A DNA stretch of 64,000 bases from Cydia pomonella (lineage: Eukaryota > Arthropoda > Insecta > Lepidoptera > Tortricidae), in NCBI RefSeq assembly GCF_033807575.1, contig NC_084711.1, forward strand, positions 12,586,001 to 12,650,000, in the 5' to 3' direction. Positions 1-10,670 of the stretch are shown piece by piece. Made by a program: the position numbers and the translations under genes. Numbering within the stretch: position 1 is the stretch's first letter; the number at the start of each line of letters is the position of its first letter. A model generated the notes under the pieces. It worked only from the letters and a program-made list of their open reading frames with translations. It ran no database searches and had not been told where the DNA came from.

Positions 1-137
1 TGGGTTAATACGTTTGCAATATCTACACTAATTACTTATTCTAACATTATACACATAAAATATACATATTTACAAATTAAACTAAGTTTAACTACAACTG
101 TCCGCTATAAATTAATCGACAGAATAAAAACATTTCG

Positions 138-1926
138 CTATGTACTAGGGAATGCAATAACCGGGCGTTTTTCATTACCGGTAATTTACCGACGCGAGGT
201 CCCACTAACCGGTTAACCGGTAAATTACCGGTTATACGTTTATGAAATAAAAAACATTGATTTTGCATTATTATTGATTGTGTCCTTATTTTCGTCAGTA
301 ACCTTTAAAAGTAATCAACAGCACGTTATAGAAACATCGATAAAACAAAATAATGAAAATAAACTATAAACATTAAACAAGATATATTTACTAATCATAT
401 TAAATAAAAAATCAAACATGTATCATTTCAAAGCGAAATGAACTTGTACATTAAATAAGCAACATCAAACTTTTTTATTCTTTAAAAATCGCAGTAATCA
501 AAGGGTAACAAAAATTATAACTAAAGAGTGAATTCAAATGTCATACAAGTTTGCATTTACACATCTATCAATATAATATTGTTATTAAAGTAACTAAAAC
601 CGTAATCATCTAGTAAATATAAGAAAAATTAGTTTCATTCATCAGCAAGATTAGTTTCATATCATTTTAACACTAGTTAATTTAAAATTGCACTTAAGTT
701 ATTGCAAACTATTAAGGGGCCGTTATCGATTTTAGTCGCAAAAATGTCAAATTGATAGATTAAGCGCATGAAATTGTACACCTTTTGTTAACTATTAAAA
801 ATAACAAGTACTGGTTTTTTTTAGCACGTCTTGTTATCTTTCATTATAATAAAAAAAAAATTAAAACACTCACTTAATTAGTAATGATTTTTTTTCTGGT
901 GGACGTTTAGGTAAACGCGCGAAAAGCAGTGATTTTGTCGATCTTATTTGTAAATTTCGTTAAGTTTGGACTGCTAAAAATGGTAATTTTGTATTACACA
1001 TATCCTGTACTTCAACTTTAATAAACTACATTTTTGTTACTATAAATTTGAAGTAGTGTAAATGAAAGTTAGACGAAATCAATTTTCTCCAGAAATTACT
1101 TCAAAACAAGTGACAATTTCTCTGAAAATTGACTTAATTTCAACGTAATTTTGATACTTAAACAATCTACAACATTTGCTGAAACTGTTCTTATACATCA
1201 TTTTGTATAATTTACTACCATAATTTATATGAATTTTTAAAAACTATCCCTTCTCGTCATCTATTACCGGGGACGCACGCTTGCGACCTCATTATTAAAA
1301 GGCAAGATGAAAAAACGTGCTAATATAAACCAATACTTGTTATTTAGATATTACGTAACAAAAGGTGTACAATTCCAACGACAAAATCTATCAATATAAA
1401 ATTTTTGCTCTAAAATCGTTACCGGGCTCTTAAGATAGGAGTTGGAATCAGGAACATGTCATCATCAGATAATTCTGTTAATTATATATAAAATAATTGC
1501 GTTTGTTAAATATCTAGGCGATTAATTAGAACGTTGCTTAGACATTCGTGAACGATATCTTGAACACAAGTAACCAGCGGTAGAAAATGTTCTTTCGCAT
1601 TCCACACTTGTGAAGGGAAAGGGCGAGGGATTAGCGACCACTTGTCACAAAACATAGCTTCCTAGTTCCTACTCCGACGAGATCATAAGATGCAGAAAAG
1701 TAAGTATTTTAAGTGTCTCTTCGTAATCGTAAACCGTAGTAATTTTTTTTTTTGTAAGTACGAAGACATAGATGGGCTAATTCAACAGGTTGTTACATTT
1801 TTATTTGCCTATACAACGTTCGGTAAATTCCCGGTTACGGCTGGAAATTACCGGTATTTTACCGACTGTAATATTGGTCAAATTACCGGGTAACCGGTTA
1901 ACCGGTTAGCATTCCCTACTATGTAC
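138..1926. mobile_element. Decayed hAT-superfamily DNA transposon with 8-bp target duplication
   Basis: An 8-bp direct repeat CTATGTAC (138-145 and 1919-1926) flanks a 1,773-bp element (146-1918). Its ends are inverted: the left begins TAGGGAATGCAATAACCGG and the right, read inward, begins TAGGGAATGCTAACCGG. Just inside both ends are clusters of the motif ACCGGTTAACCGGT and related TTACCGG units, as expected of subterminal transposase-binding repeats. An 8-bp duplication is the hallmark of the hAT superfamily, and a hAT transposase remnant lies inside on the minus strand. No long frame survives, so the element cannot move by itself. Confidence 0.85.
1480..1650 (-). pseudogene. hAT transposase C-terminal dimerisation region, broken remnant
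   Basis: Reading the minus strand from about 1635 downward gives a conceptual peptide with the hAT C-terminal signature: SVECERTFSTAG (codons at 1608 down to 1573), then YLCSRYRSRMSKQRSN. In hAT transposases a Ser-x-Glu-Arg-x-Phe-Ser-x-Ala-Gly motif followed by Arg and Met is the conserved dimerisation core. The frame hits TAA at 1522-1524. The residues after it (SPRYLTNAIIL) still resemble the family's next block, so this stop is a decay mutation. Only the last part of the protein is recognisable; the catalytic domain was not found. It lies inside the 146-1918 element and matches its 8-bp duplication. Confidence 0.75.
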
Positions 1927-2789
1927 ACGACTGTCACGCAACCTAGTATACGCAAATCTAGGGGAAAAAGTCAATTCACATCTTATGTAACTACTCCAAA
2001 ACTAAAAACTACTGAACGAAATCCGTTACTACTACATACGACTTTCATCTATCAATAGAGTGATTCTTGAGGATGGTTTAGGTATCAGGAAAAAATCACG
2101 CTGGCTAGGAGCTTTAATCGAAAACGCTGCCTAATCCGTTTAAGCTATAACAATACAATGTATGGTGGGGTTGTCTCTTTTTCATAGGTCTACAAAAAAG
2201 TCCGTGATGTTGAATGTCTATCTTTTAAGGATAACTTACTATACCCATTCTTAGCTTCTAGAAAAAGCTCAATAATATGTGGCATTTGCAAAGCTATTTA
2301 CACGGATACAGTAATATGAATAATTATTAAATTAAATACGTTAGGTATATTAAGCATTTCATACAGATTACAATGGTCCCTTACTTACACCATACAATAT
2401 AAATGAATATTTCAGGAGTAATAGTAAATTAAAGTTCCATTGCGAACCATATAACTTGTACGAAATGTTAAGGACGCCGCAGTTAGTTCTAATTTTTACC
2501 ACCTTATGCGCTGCGATCACTTTACTTACCTCCACCACGCACTTCGCACGTATGACGTAGCCAGTCCTACTGGCGATGCCACCGCTGTTTGTTTTTTCGT
2601 ATTTGATCGCACACATAATGTCAGTACATAAATTAAAACAAAAAACTTGTAAATCGGAGTAGATAGCTATTGTACTGTAGTGTAATTGTATTGTAGTGTA
2701 ATTCACTGTTTTAGTCTTAAAACAACAAATGAGAAAGGAGCCACAAATAATAAATCTTTCATAACCATTTACACTATATACATTTTTTG
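1927..2789. other. No gene recognised
   Basis: AT-rich sequence between the hAT element and a degraded SINE. A 112-codon open frame on the minus strand (2368-2706) has no recognisable motif and is probably chance or an old unidentified repeat. Confidence 0.5.
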
Positions 2790-2965
2790 CGTGTGACTGT
2801 TAGGGAGAGTTAAGGTCATGGGTTCAACCCCGAATTGTATTAACCAATGTGTTTCTTGGAACTCATATGTTCGAATTTTCGTTTGATATTTAATAAAACA
2901 TCGTGACGAAACCACACTAATCTAAGGCCTAGTTTCTCCTCTGGGTTCGAAGGTAATCAAAGAAT
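2790..2965 (+). repeat. Degraded copy of tRNA-derived SINE family A
   Basis: The stretch keeps a B-box-like GGGTTCAACCCC at about 2820, then TTTGATATTT, ACATCGTGACGAAACC and GGCCTAGTTTCTCCTCTGGG in the same order as the intact SINE copies at 31520-31850 and 51293-51613. It is far more diverged than those, so it is an older insertion. Confidence 0.65.
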
Positions 2966-3122
2966 AGTTATAAGGGTAATACAAGGTATTTATATATTGC
3001 CTTTACTTTTCTTAGGCATCATCACACATGTTTATCTCCGGGAAAACAAAGGCACAGTTAGGCCTGATAACGCATGGTGACATAACGTCTCAATAATACA
3101 GTGTGCACATACACGCATGGTG

Positions 3123-4180
3123 ACATAAGTTACCTTTCGGACAGGAAGCAACGAGTTAAGCTGGGTGTGCATGTTAGCAATGATGAGTATGTATCGCACG
3201 GAGTTCCGCAGGGTAGTGTCTTAGGACCAACACTATTCTTGGCTTACATAAACGATCTCTGTGACATGACAATAACGAATGCTAAAGTTCTCTCATATGC
3301 TGACGATACAGCCATAGTCTTCTCTGGTAAAACGTGGATGGAAGCAAAAACATGTGCTGAACAAGGTCTAGCTCAGATTTCTAGATGGTTAAAACTAAAT
3401 CTGTTAACGCTTAACACAGATAAAACAAAATACATGTGTTTCAGCATCACGAATTCCACCCAACCCAACTTTGATGTAGATCTCAAAATCCACACTTGTG
3501 ACAGAACGAGTCCCAATAATTGTAATTGCCCAATCATTGAAAAAGTATCAAAAATTAAATACCTGGGAGTCACCTTAGACCAGCATTTAAATTGGTACGC
3601 TCACATTGACCAGCTAATCTGTAGGGTCCGTAAGCTGCACTGGATTTTCAGAGCGCTAAGGCATATTGTACCAGGTAGAGCACTAACAACTCCGTCGAAA
3701 CAACGGAATATACTGTCAGAAATTTACACATCCCTGGTACAGTCTGTCTTGGTGTACTGCATATCTGTCTGGGGTGGAGCTGCTAAAACTCGACTTATTA
3801 GCCTGGAAAGAGCTCAGCGTGCACTCTTAAAAACAATGTATTTAAAAAAAATCCGTTTCCCGACCGAATCATTATACCAACTAAGCGACCTATTATCAAT
3901 AAGGAAACTATATATTCTACAAATCACTTTAAAAAAACATAAAACCCTTTCTTACAGTGCCGAATATGACTCCAGAAGGACAATAAAAAACGTTGCTAGT
4001 ATAACTAAAACTAAAACCAAGTTTGCGCGCTCACAATACAATTTGAAGTCTAGTCACATTTATAACAAAGTCAATAGGTGCCTAAACATTTACCCAAAAC
4101 TTCACTACGAGTGTAAATCAGCAATCATAAAATGGTTAAAGTCGAAAAGCTACGAGGAAACAGAAGACTTACAAAATTAA
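3123..4180 (+). pseudogene. Reverse transcriptase, C-terminal half, of a LINE
   Basis: About 350 codons remain open to TAA. Seen in order: the RT block GVPQGSVLGPTLFLAYINDL (around 3200-3255), the catalytic box SYADDTAIVFSG (around 3295-3330, Tyr-Ala-Asp-Asp), the following block SKIKYLGVTLDQHLNW (around 3550-3595) and a thumb-like C-terminal region with VWGGAAKTRLISLERAQRALL. The endonuclease domain and the first RT blocks are missing because of 5' truncation. The upstream ATG at 3101 is not a real start, because the homologous part begins only near ISYLSDRKQ. The frame itself is uninterrupted, so the insertion is fairly young or was recently active. Confidence 0.85.
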
Positions 4181-4225
4181 AACATACTATATCTTACTAA
4201 AGATCCACACATCAACTTACTAAAT

Positions 4226-4226
<1 letters not shown>

Positions 4227-4258
<32 letters not shown>

Positions 4259-4281
4259 CACACGCACACACACACACACAA
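4227..4281. repeat. (CA)n microsatellite
   Basis: Dinucleotide CA repeat interrupted by two CACG units, in the 3' region of the LINE at 3123-4580. Confidence 0.9.
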
Positions 4282-4699
4282 TTACTGGCTCCATTATTCC
4301 TTTTTTTTTTACTTTTTTACTATTTTCTACTGCATGTCTGACAACCCCGATACTTACCTAGTTCTATAAACAATTGTTATATGTGATTTTAATTGTATAC
4401 ATATATTATTAGACTTACTTAAATTTTCGTGTGACAATCTGTAAATTAAGGAAGAGCGGTGTTGCCCAATACAGGCAAATTTTGCTTACCGGGTAGCACT
4501 ATCCCCTACTTTATAAACACCTGTATATTTTACGAAAATAAATAATTTTAATTTTAATTTTTTTAATTTTTTAATAATAATACCTAGTCAATAACTGCAA
4601 TGACTGTTCTGCACTTCCAAGGCTAGTACAATTGATCTTACTAACTGGGTCATAGGTTCCGTTCAATTACTTTAGGTTAGTCAGTAATCATCAATTCAT

Positions 4700-4843
4700 G
4701 GCTCCTCTACATGATGGCCCAGCGTAGGCCAGTCCTAGGGACGCATTTATAAGTTAGAGGGAGCAAGTGATATTGCTATCTCATTTCACCGCATAGCTGC
4801 GTCCCTTGGACTGGCCTACGCTGGGCCATCGTGTAGAGGAGCC
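4700..4843. mobile_element. 144-bp MITE with about 46-bp terminal inverted repeats
   Basis: The first 46 bases (from GGCTCCTCTACATGATGGCC) are nearly the exact reverse complement of the last 46 (ending GGGCCATCGTGTAGAGGAGCC). A non-palindromic core of about 50 bp lies between. It has no coding capacity. No convincing target duplication was seen, so the superfamily is open. Confidence 0.8.
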
Positions 4844-5045
4844 CTTAAACTGCGTATCACTTTGTGACATTTAGCATCGCATGAAATAGGATAGACTACC
4901 AAGAGTAAGAGAAGAAAACTACCCGCATTTTACACAATATATTAAAATTAAAAAACAAAAACCTGAGCTGGCAATAGACAATTAAGGGCGAAACAAGTCT
5001 TTAATAGTGGTCACTTTCCTGCACTATGCCGCGGTACATCGCAAT

Positions 5046-5232
5046 TGGTGTTTTTTTATATACTACGTCGGTGGCAAACAAGCATACGACCCGCCTGATG
5101 GTAAGCAGTCTCCGTAGCCTAAGATCCGGAATGACATCCGCTGTACTGTGCCCTACCACACTGAGCGAGATGACATTCACAATGCCCGTACCTCTCTTCG
5201 GACGTAGTTTAAGGACGTACCCGGGTCCAAAG
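5046..5232 (-). repeat. Internally deleted copy of retroelement 3'-end repeat family C
   Basis: ACTACGTCGGTGGCAAACAA to CTCCGTAGCCTA is shared with the 19556-19920 copy. The sequence then jumps to the distal part (GGAATGACATCCGCTGT to GACGTACCCGGGTCCA). About 190 bp present in the other copy is missing. A T-run precedes it, consistent with a poly(A)-tailed retroelement inserted on the minus strand. Confidence 0.75.
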
Positions 5233-6232
5233 GTGGTGGCTATCTTCAGTCGTTGTTCCGGATCCTCAGCACGGGAACCTTCCGGACGTAGTGGAGCATG
5301 CGCATCCAGGTTGGTGGGTTCCGATTTTAACTCCAGACTTGATCTCTATGATGTTAGACATTTTAGGAAAATTCCGAAAATATTGAGTGACTGCGACATC
5401 CGGCCCACATATATTCACGGATGTGGCAGCCACACAGACAAATTGTAATGTATAATAATAAAAAAATTACATAACAATCCAATTAGCAACTAAAATTAAA
5501 TAATTACATCTCTAACTCGATCTGGGGACACAATAACAGCATTTAACGAACAAAATGAGATAAAATATAGATATTCAATGAATTATTTATAAAACATATG
5601 TGACCGGTTGACAATTTCTCATTTGAAAAAAATATGACAGATTGCCAAACGAGATTTTAAAATGTTTTTATTTTGTTAACCGGCCAGCACAAAGCGGTTA
5701 ATGCGAAGAAGGTTTTATAGCAATCCCTTACAACTTTATATATATATCAAAAGGATAAGGACTAATCTTGAAAAGTAATAATTGAACTTGATCGCATATT
5801 AAACTAAGCGACATTATTGCGAATCCATTCACTTATTTGAAGACCACTCGACATGGCGAGAACTTGTGCACTTTTCACAAATAGCGGCGCTGTGATAATT
5901 TCGGCAATAAGTGACGAGGAATTGACATTAGTTTAAGATTCAGACACTACAAACAATGCTGATAAGAATACAGGGTGATTTTGTTATGACTGACCATACT
6001 CTGAGGGGTGAATAGGTAGGTCATACTGAACAACTTTACTACGGAGCCAACACCGAAATCGAGAAAAGAAATCTGATGTTTCACAGAAAACATTGACATA
6101 TGATTCGCCAAATCGTATGAGACAGCAGATTTATTTTTTGCGTTGTGGCTGTCAGTCCCATAGTAAAAGTTGATCAGTTTAATATGACTTATTCGTTCAG
6201 CCCTCATAGTATGGTCAGACATCACAAAATAA

Positions 6233-6266
6233 CTCAGTGTAATATATATATATATTTTACACTGAG
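6233..6266. repeat. Short inverted repeat around a TA tract
   Basis: CTCAGTGTAA and TTACACTGAG are perfect 10-bp arms separated by 14 bp of mostly alternating TA. It may be an extruding palindrome or the end of an unrecognised element. Confidence 0.7.
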
Positions 6267-7504
6267 ATTTGATTGCAATTTTTATTCAACTTTGTTCCTT
6301 TAGTATTTATCGAGAAGACATGATGAAGACGTACTTTGACAGGTGATAACAATCTGCTAATGTTGTGTATGATTGATGGGTGTAAGAAACCTATTTGGCG
6401 CACTGAGCGCCGCGCTCCTTACATGTCGAGATGATCTATTGCATGTATTGATCACGTCAGTAAGTTGAACAAACGCAGCGAGTAAAGACACTTTTGTATG
6501 CTTTGTTTTACCTAGAACCATTTGTTTACTTATAATCTTACAGATATGATGCCTATTAGTAGTAGTTAACTCGGCCAGCGTAGAAACTATACCTATACAA
6601 TTCTGTCTCGTTATCGAGATGAAGCTTGTTCATCGCTTCGATATAATACAACGTAAGGAACAGATTTCTTTTACTTGTCAACATCTTGTTTATGTTTTCA
6701 TCAAAGTCAAATTTTCCATGCACAAAACTCTGTTACTGGCAATAAAATAACCTCAAACAACCTAGGTAAATTGTATGTACCTAGCCTGTCCGAGCTGCAT
6801 AATTCAATCATCAAAATCACCAGTTAACTGCGACCCCGATAAATTGTCAAAATATACAGCTCAGTTCACCTCACGTTCGATTACTAAAGCGAATAATTAC
6901 AGCTAATTCTGGACCGTTACGATTCTCGCGTCTCGTAAAGTAGCCGGAGTCATGGCTGCTCTCCTGGCGGCATAATTGGCCGCCTTGGCCTAAAAACTGC
7001 TCTCCGACCGATTCGCCAATTCTAGATTTAGGTTTCCAGATCAGTGGGTTGTGCTGGCTTCCGATGGACGCTGACAGCGATTTTTGTTTAGGCCCTATTT
7101 AAAATAATATTTTGCTACTAGCGAAAATCCACAGCTTTTGTTTTTTTGGGCACTGTAAAATGTGAAAAAAAGAAGAAAAAAAAATGCGTATCGGATTGAT
7201 AATAAGAAAATAAATAATTCATTTCTATAAGAAGATTTGTAGTTTATAATTTGTAAAGCATTTTTTAAGTCAAGTTAAGTAAAAATTTCAACATGCGGTT
7301 ATATTCATAAGATTGTCAATGTCAATTAACGTATCACAATTATAACAAAAACGTGTTGGTTGCGTGCGCCGACTGGTGTAGTATTTATACAGCCACATAT
7401 TTGCAAGTACAATGCATTGGCATACATTACACTAAAATTATCGATGATATATATTGGAATAAATAAATATTATAAGGACAATCTTACGACGTTTCTTCAA
7501 ACAA

Positions 7505-7545
7505 AAACGTCAGTTTTGACACTGACACTGACATATCTGATCCAT
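7505..7545. repeat. Fragment of the 44398-44533 MITE family
   Basis: TTTTGACACTGACACTGACATATCTGATCC is close to the right half of the MITE at 44398-44533 (TTTTGACACTGACAGATCTGATCC). Only about 40 bp is present. Confidence 0.5.
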
Positions 7546-8726
7546 ATCGTAACGTTAGCAATTTTTTGACGTATTTTAATGTTCGATTCGGACATATATA
7601 GTAGATACCCGTATAGTGGAACTAGAACCGGTAATGGGACATAAAACCACAAATTTTGTAAGTAACAAAAACTAGTTTATAAACACTGGCAACATTTTAC
7701 CATAAACAAGAGTTTGCTTTTTTCTTAAGTAATTGGCGCCAATCCAAAAGTTGTCGTGGAACTGAAAAAATAATCTGTAAGAATTCTTAACAACTCCGCT
7801 AAGAGATGTGAGTACGTTTTTTAAATTATAATAAATTATTTACTTCGTGTAAATTAGAATGTGTTTTGTTAATTGCATTTACCATGAGATTAGGTATACA
7901 ACACATTATGTTGTTACTCCAGAGATGTAAAAAAAAATATATTTTGCCCATTCCCATTATAGGAGCTGTAAAACCGCATACCTCCTATGATGGGACAATC
8001 TTATACAATGATGCTTGCCATGCCGTAATTTCATGTTTTAAGAATATATACTCGTAAGTAAAATGTAGTTAACAAACATGTCAACTATTTAAAAATTTCA
8101 CGTGTGTGGCAGTATGGTATGATAGTCAGTAGCATTACTGCATTTCTGAGGCAGGAATGCAATCGGCAGTCATGTCGCGTTGCGTTTAATACTGCTGCAG
8201 TAATGCTGGTGCAGTCTGAATACGAACGGTACCTTAAGGTCTTGTTTAGACGGCGCGCATGGAATTTTAGCTACATTGCGGACTATTGAGGATATAGTAC
8301 ATTGAATTCTGCCGACCGATCACATGCCGCAATGTAATGAATCTCGTATGCGACTTCTCTCATAGTCTAAATGAGCCCTAATATACTGAAGTGTTGAATT
8401 AAATACATTTATTTTAAATTAATATCGATGTTCCCTATTCTCATTCTATTTTTTTCAGATCGCTAGGGTCATGTACTCATGTCTCATTACTGGTTCCTTT
8501 CCATTACCGGGTCTCCATCAGTAGAGCTTTGTGGTCCATGACTAGAGATAAAAAACATAGTTTTAATTTGTTGATTATGTGGAAACTAATTGCAGTTACT
8601 TTTGTACAATACGCCTGAAACATAAAAGACGGATAGGACATTCAACTTTTACACGCTAAGGAGTAGAATTTTTACATGTATCAGGGAAATGTCACAAATG
8701 CTACAAATTTGCTCTTAAATGTCCCA

Positions 8727-8746
8727 TGAGTGAGTGAGTGAGTGAC
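8727..8746. repeat. (TGAG)n microsatellite
   Basis: About four to five tandem TGAG units. Confidence 0.8.
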
Positions 8747-9654
8747 TGCTACGACGTAGAGCTCGTAGCGGCGCGACCCCTGGAAAAGCGTCCGCAATGT
8801 GCTACGAAGCTTTACCAGCCTGCTGGTGCACCGTGTGTGCCTGCGGCTTTTCACTGCTTATCGAGTTTCAAACTTTGATACGTTACTTCGCTCGTAGCTA
8901 ATTAATCAATGTATTATCACAAGTTTTAAAATACAATACGTATTAGGCGGTAACGACGCCGTTTCAGGATGCGGCGACGATGTGATATTTGCTTTAATTT
9001 AAGTTGTAACTAACGAATTACTATAAATAAAATCTAACAAGTATTTTTTAACCGATGTCAATGGTTGGAATGGAATTACCCAGCTATAGACCAAAAGCTG
9101 CAAAGTATGGTCCAAAATGAACTCTATACACGGTGTTTTTGTAAACTCCACATTGAGTACCGGGAACCCGTTCGGCGGGTTCTCTGTTCGTAGTCGCTTT
9201 CCTCTACAAAGTGGGAAAACGCTGGGATCGGCTACGAGCGTAGCGCTACGAAAACGTTGGTAGCGAATGTGTTAACTTCAGGGTATGGCTATGTACATTT
9301 AAGGAAACTGAGTGGCATTGTCAATTTTTAATAATTATTTTGACTTTTTTCGTAAAAAGTAATCAATTGTCGTTGTTGTAACTCGGACATTATTATTTAA
9401 ATCCACCACACATTTCGAATATCGATCGTACTCGTACTTGCGTTTAGTAGCAAATATCGTCGAGATAGTACTTGCGTTTATTAGCAAATGTATAAACTCA
9501 TACGAAACATTAATCAATATGTAATCAGGCCCTAAGGCAAGTCGGAGGGGGCCTTATCAGATAAAAATAAATCCTTGATTATCTTTTAAAATGTTAGTTA
9601 ATTGAGAAAGTTACTTAATTTAAGCTCAAGAATGCACCCTTGAAATTAACGGGT

Positions 9655-9900
9655 AATTCTCACCACCAAGTTGTTACCAGCGGTAACTACCGGATTTTTT
9701 TTTTCACCTTTTATCAATGGTTTTTGGTAACTACTGGGTTTTTTTCCAGTAGTTATCACTAGTAAAAGATGGGATTTTTTTTCGCAGTTGTTACCACCAA
9801 CATTTTGATAACCAACTTGGTTTGGTGGTGTCCTGAGAAATAAAATTCCCAGTAGTTACCTCCAAACCAAGTTGGTGGTAACTAGTGGGAAAAACCCAAA
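9655..9900. repeat. Array of alternating-orientation GGTAACTACTGGG motifs
   Basis: At least six versions of a roughly 13-bp motif occur in 245 bp, some forward (GGTAACTACCGG, GGTAACTACTGGG, GGTAACTAGTGGG) and some reverse (CCAGTAGTTATC, GCAGTTGTTACC, CCCAGTAGTTACC). They are mixed with CACCACCAAGTTG / CCAAACCAAGTTGG units and T-runs. It could be a foldback transposon or the subterminal region of a DNA element. Confidence 0.6.
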
Positions 9901-10670
9901 TTAACGGAGTTTGATAAAACACCGTGTATAATAAATAATATCTTAGTTCAGGTGTGACTATTATTTGAATGTTTGAACTCGTACATACATTTTGAACTCG
10001 TGGACCATAGTGCTGTAAGGACTTGATTATTGAAACAACGACATATTGGAAGTGTCTTTTATTTGTAAAGCGCTGTCTCACTCTTACCTTACTGTTTATA
10101 CATATCTCTATTCTTGTTACTCTAACGGTGTTATTAAATATCGAATGAGACTACTATGGTTCGACCTAATAATCGACTTTGCCCTTACATGCCCTTTGAA
10201 ATTTAAATTGAAAAGAATATATTATTTTAATTTTAAATTTCACATCTCTCTTACCCTTACAGTGCAGTATCTACTGAACTATATTTCAGTGGTTGTGGGG
10301 TAAGTAATGTTACAAATTAAATTTATTTATATAAAAACAACAAATTCCTCCTCAGTTTTTTTTTTTCAGATGAATATTGAACCTGGGTAGGTACATATTT
10401 CAAATGAAATATATTTAAAATGTTTGTTTTTCAATTTGGAACCGTTTTTATTCTGTAAGATTAAAAGTCTCCTTACTCCATGGGGGCTACCTATGTGGGA
10501 ACTGTCAATATTTTCTAATTAGAGGTACAAATATGCTGATTTACTTACTTAAAAATATGCTACTGGATTAAACTAAAACAAATTCCGTATGAGTTCTATA
10601 CTAAGTTTTTATTAATGGTTTCTCACTTCACCTATATGTCGGTCATGGGACCGGGACGGAGTTTATACTG
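9901..10670. other. No gene recognised
   Basis: AT-rich DNA leading up to the R1-type LINE insertion. An acceptor-like tract (T-run then CAG at 10368-10370) is present, but nothing suggests an exon after it. Confidence 0.5.

Larger units (their letters stand above)
3123..4580 (+). mobile_element. 5'-truncated non-LTR retrotransposon (CR1/jockey-like LINE)
   Basis: The element starts abruptly inside the reverse-transcriptase domain near 3123, runs through the end of the ORF (4180), a (CA)n tract (4227-4281) and a 3' tail of ATTTTA-like units ending near 4580. Loss of the 5' part and an A/T-rich 3' tail are typical of LINE integration. The 16-bp ACGCATGGTGACATAA occurs at 3070-3085 and again at 3113-3128, overlapping the truncation point. 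I did not find a matching duplication at the 3' end. Clade is uncertain: the protein resembles lepidopteran CR1/jockey-group elements. Confidence 0.75.
4844..9654. other. Intergenic AT-rich DNA with repeat fragments, no gene recognised
   Basis: Contents seen: a repeat-family copy at 5046-5232, an inverted repeat at 6233-6266, a MITE fragment at 7505-7545, a (TGAG)n run at 8727-8746, and fragments with the moth-repeat motif GCTACGAGCGTAGC near 8750-8900 and 9170-9275. A TACAGGGTGATT sequence at 5969 resembles a Tc1/mariner end, but no partner end was found. Small open frames here carry no recognisable domain. Confidence 0.5.

Noticed and set aside
2368..2706. 112-codon minus-strand frame
   Set aside because: No motif recognised and no gene context; kept only as a remark in the region entry.
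5947..6225. TACAGGGTG at 5969 as the end of a Tc1/mariner element
   Set aside because: No matching inverted end or transposase was found downstream; the same applies to 45107 and 45628.
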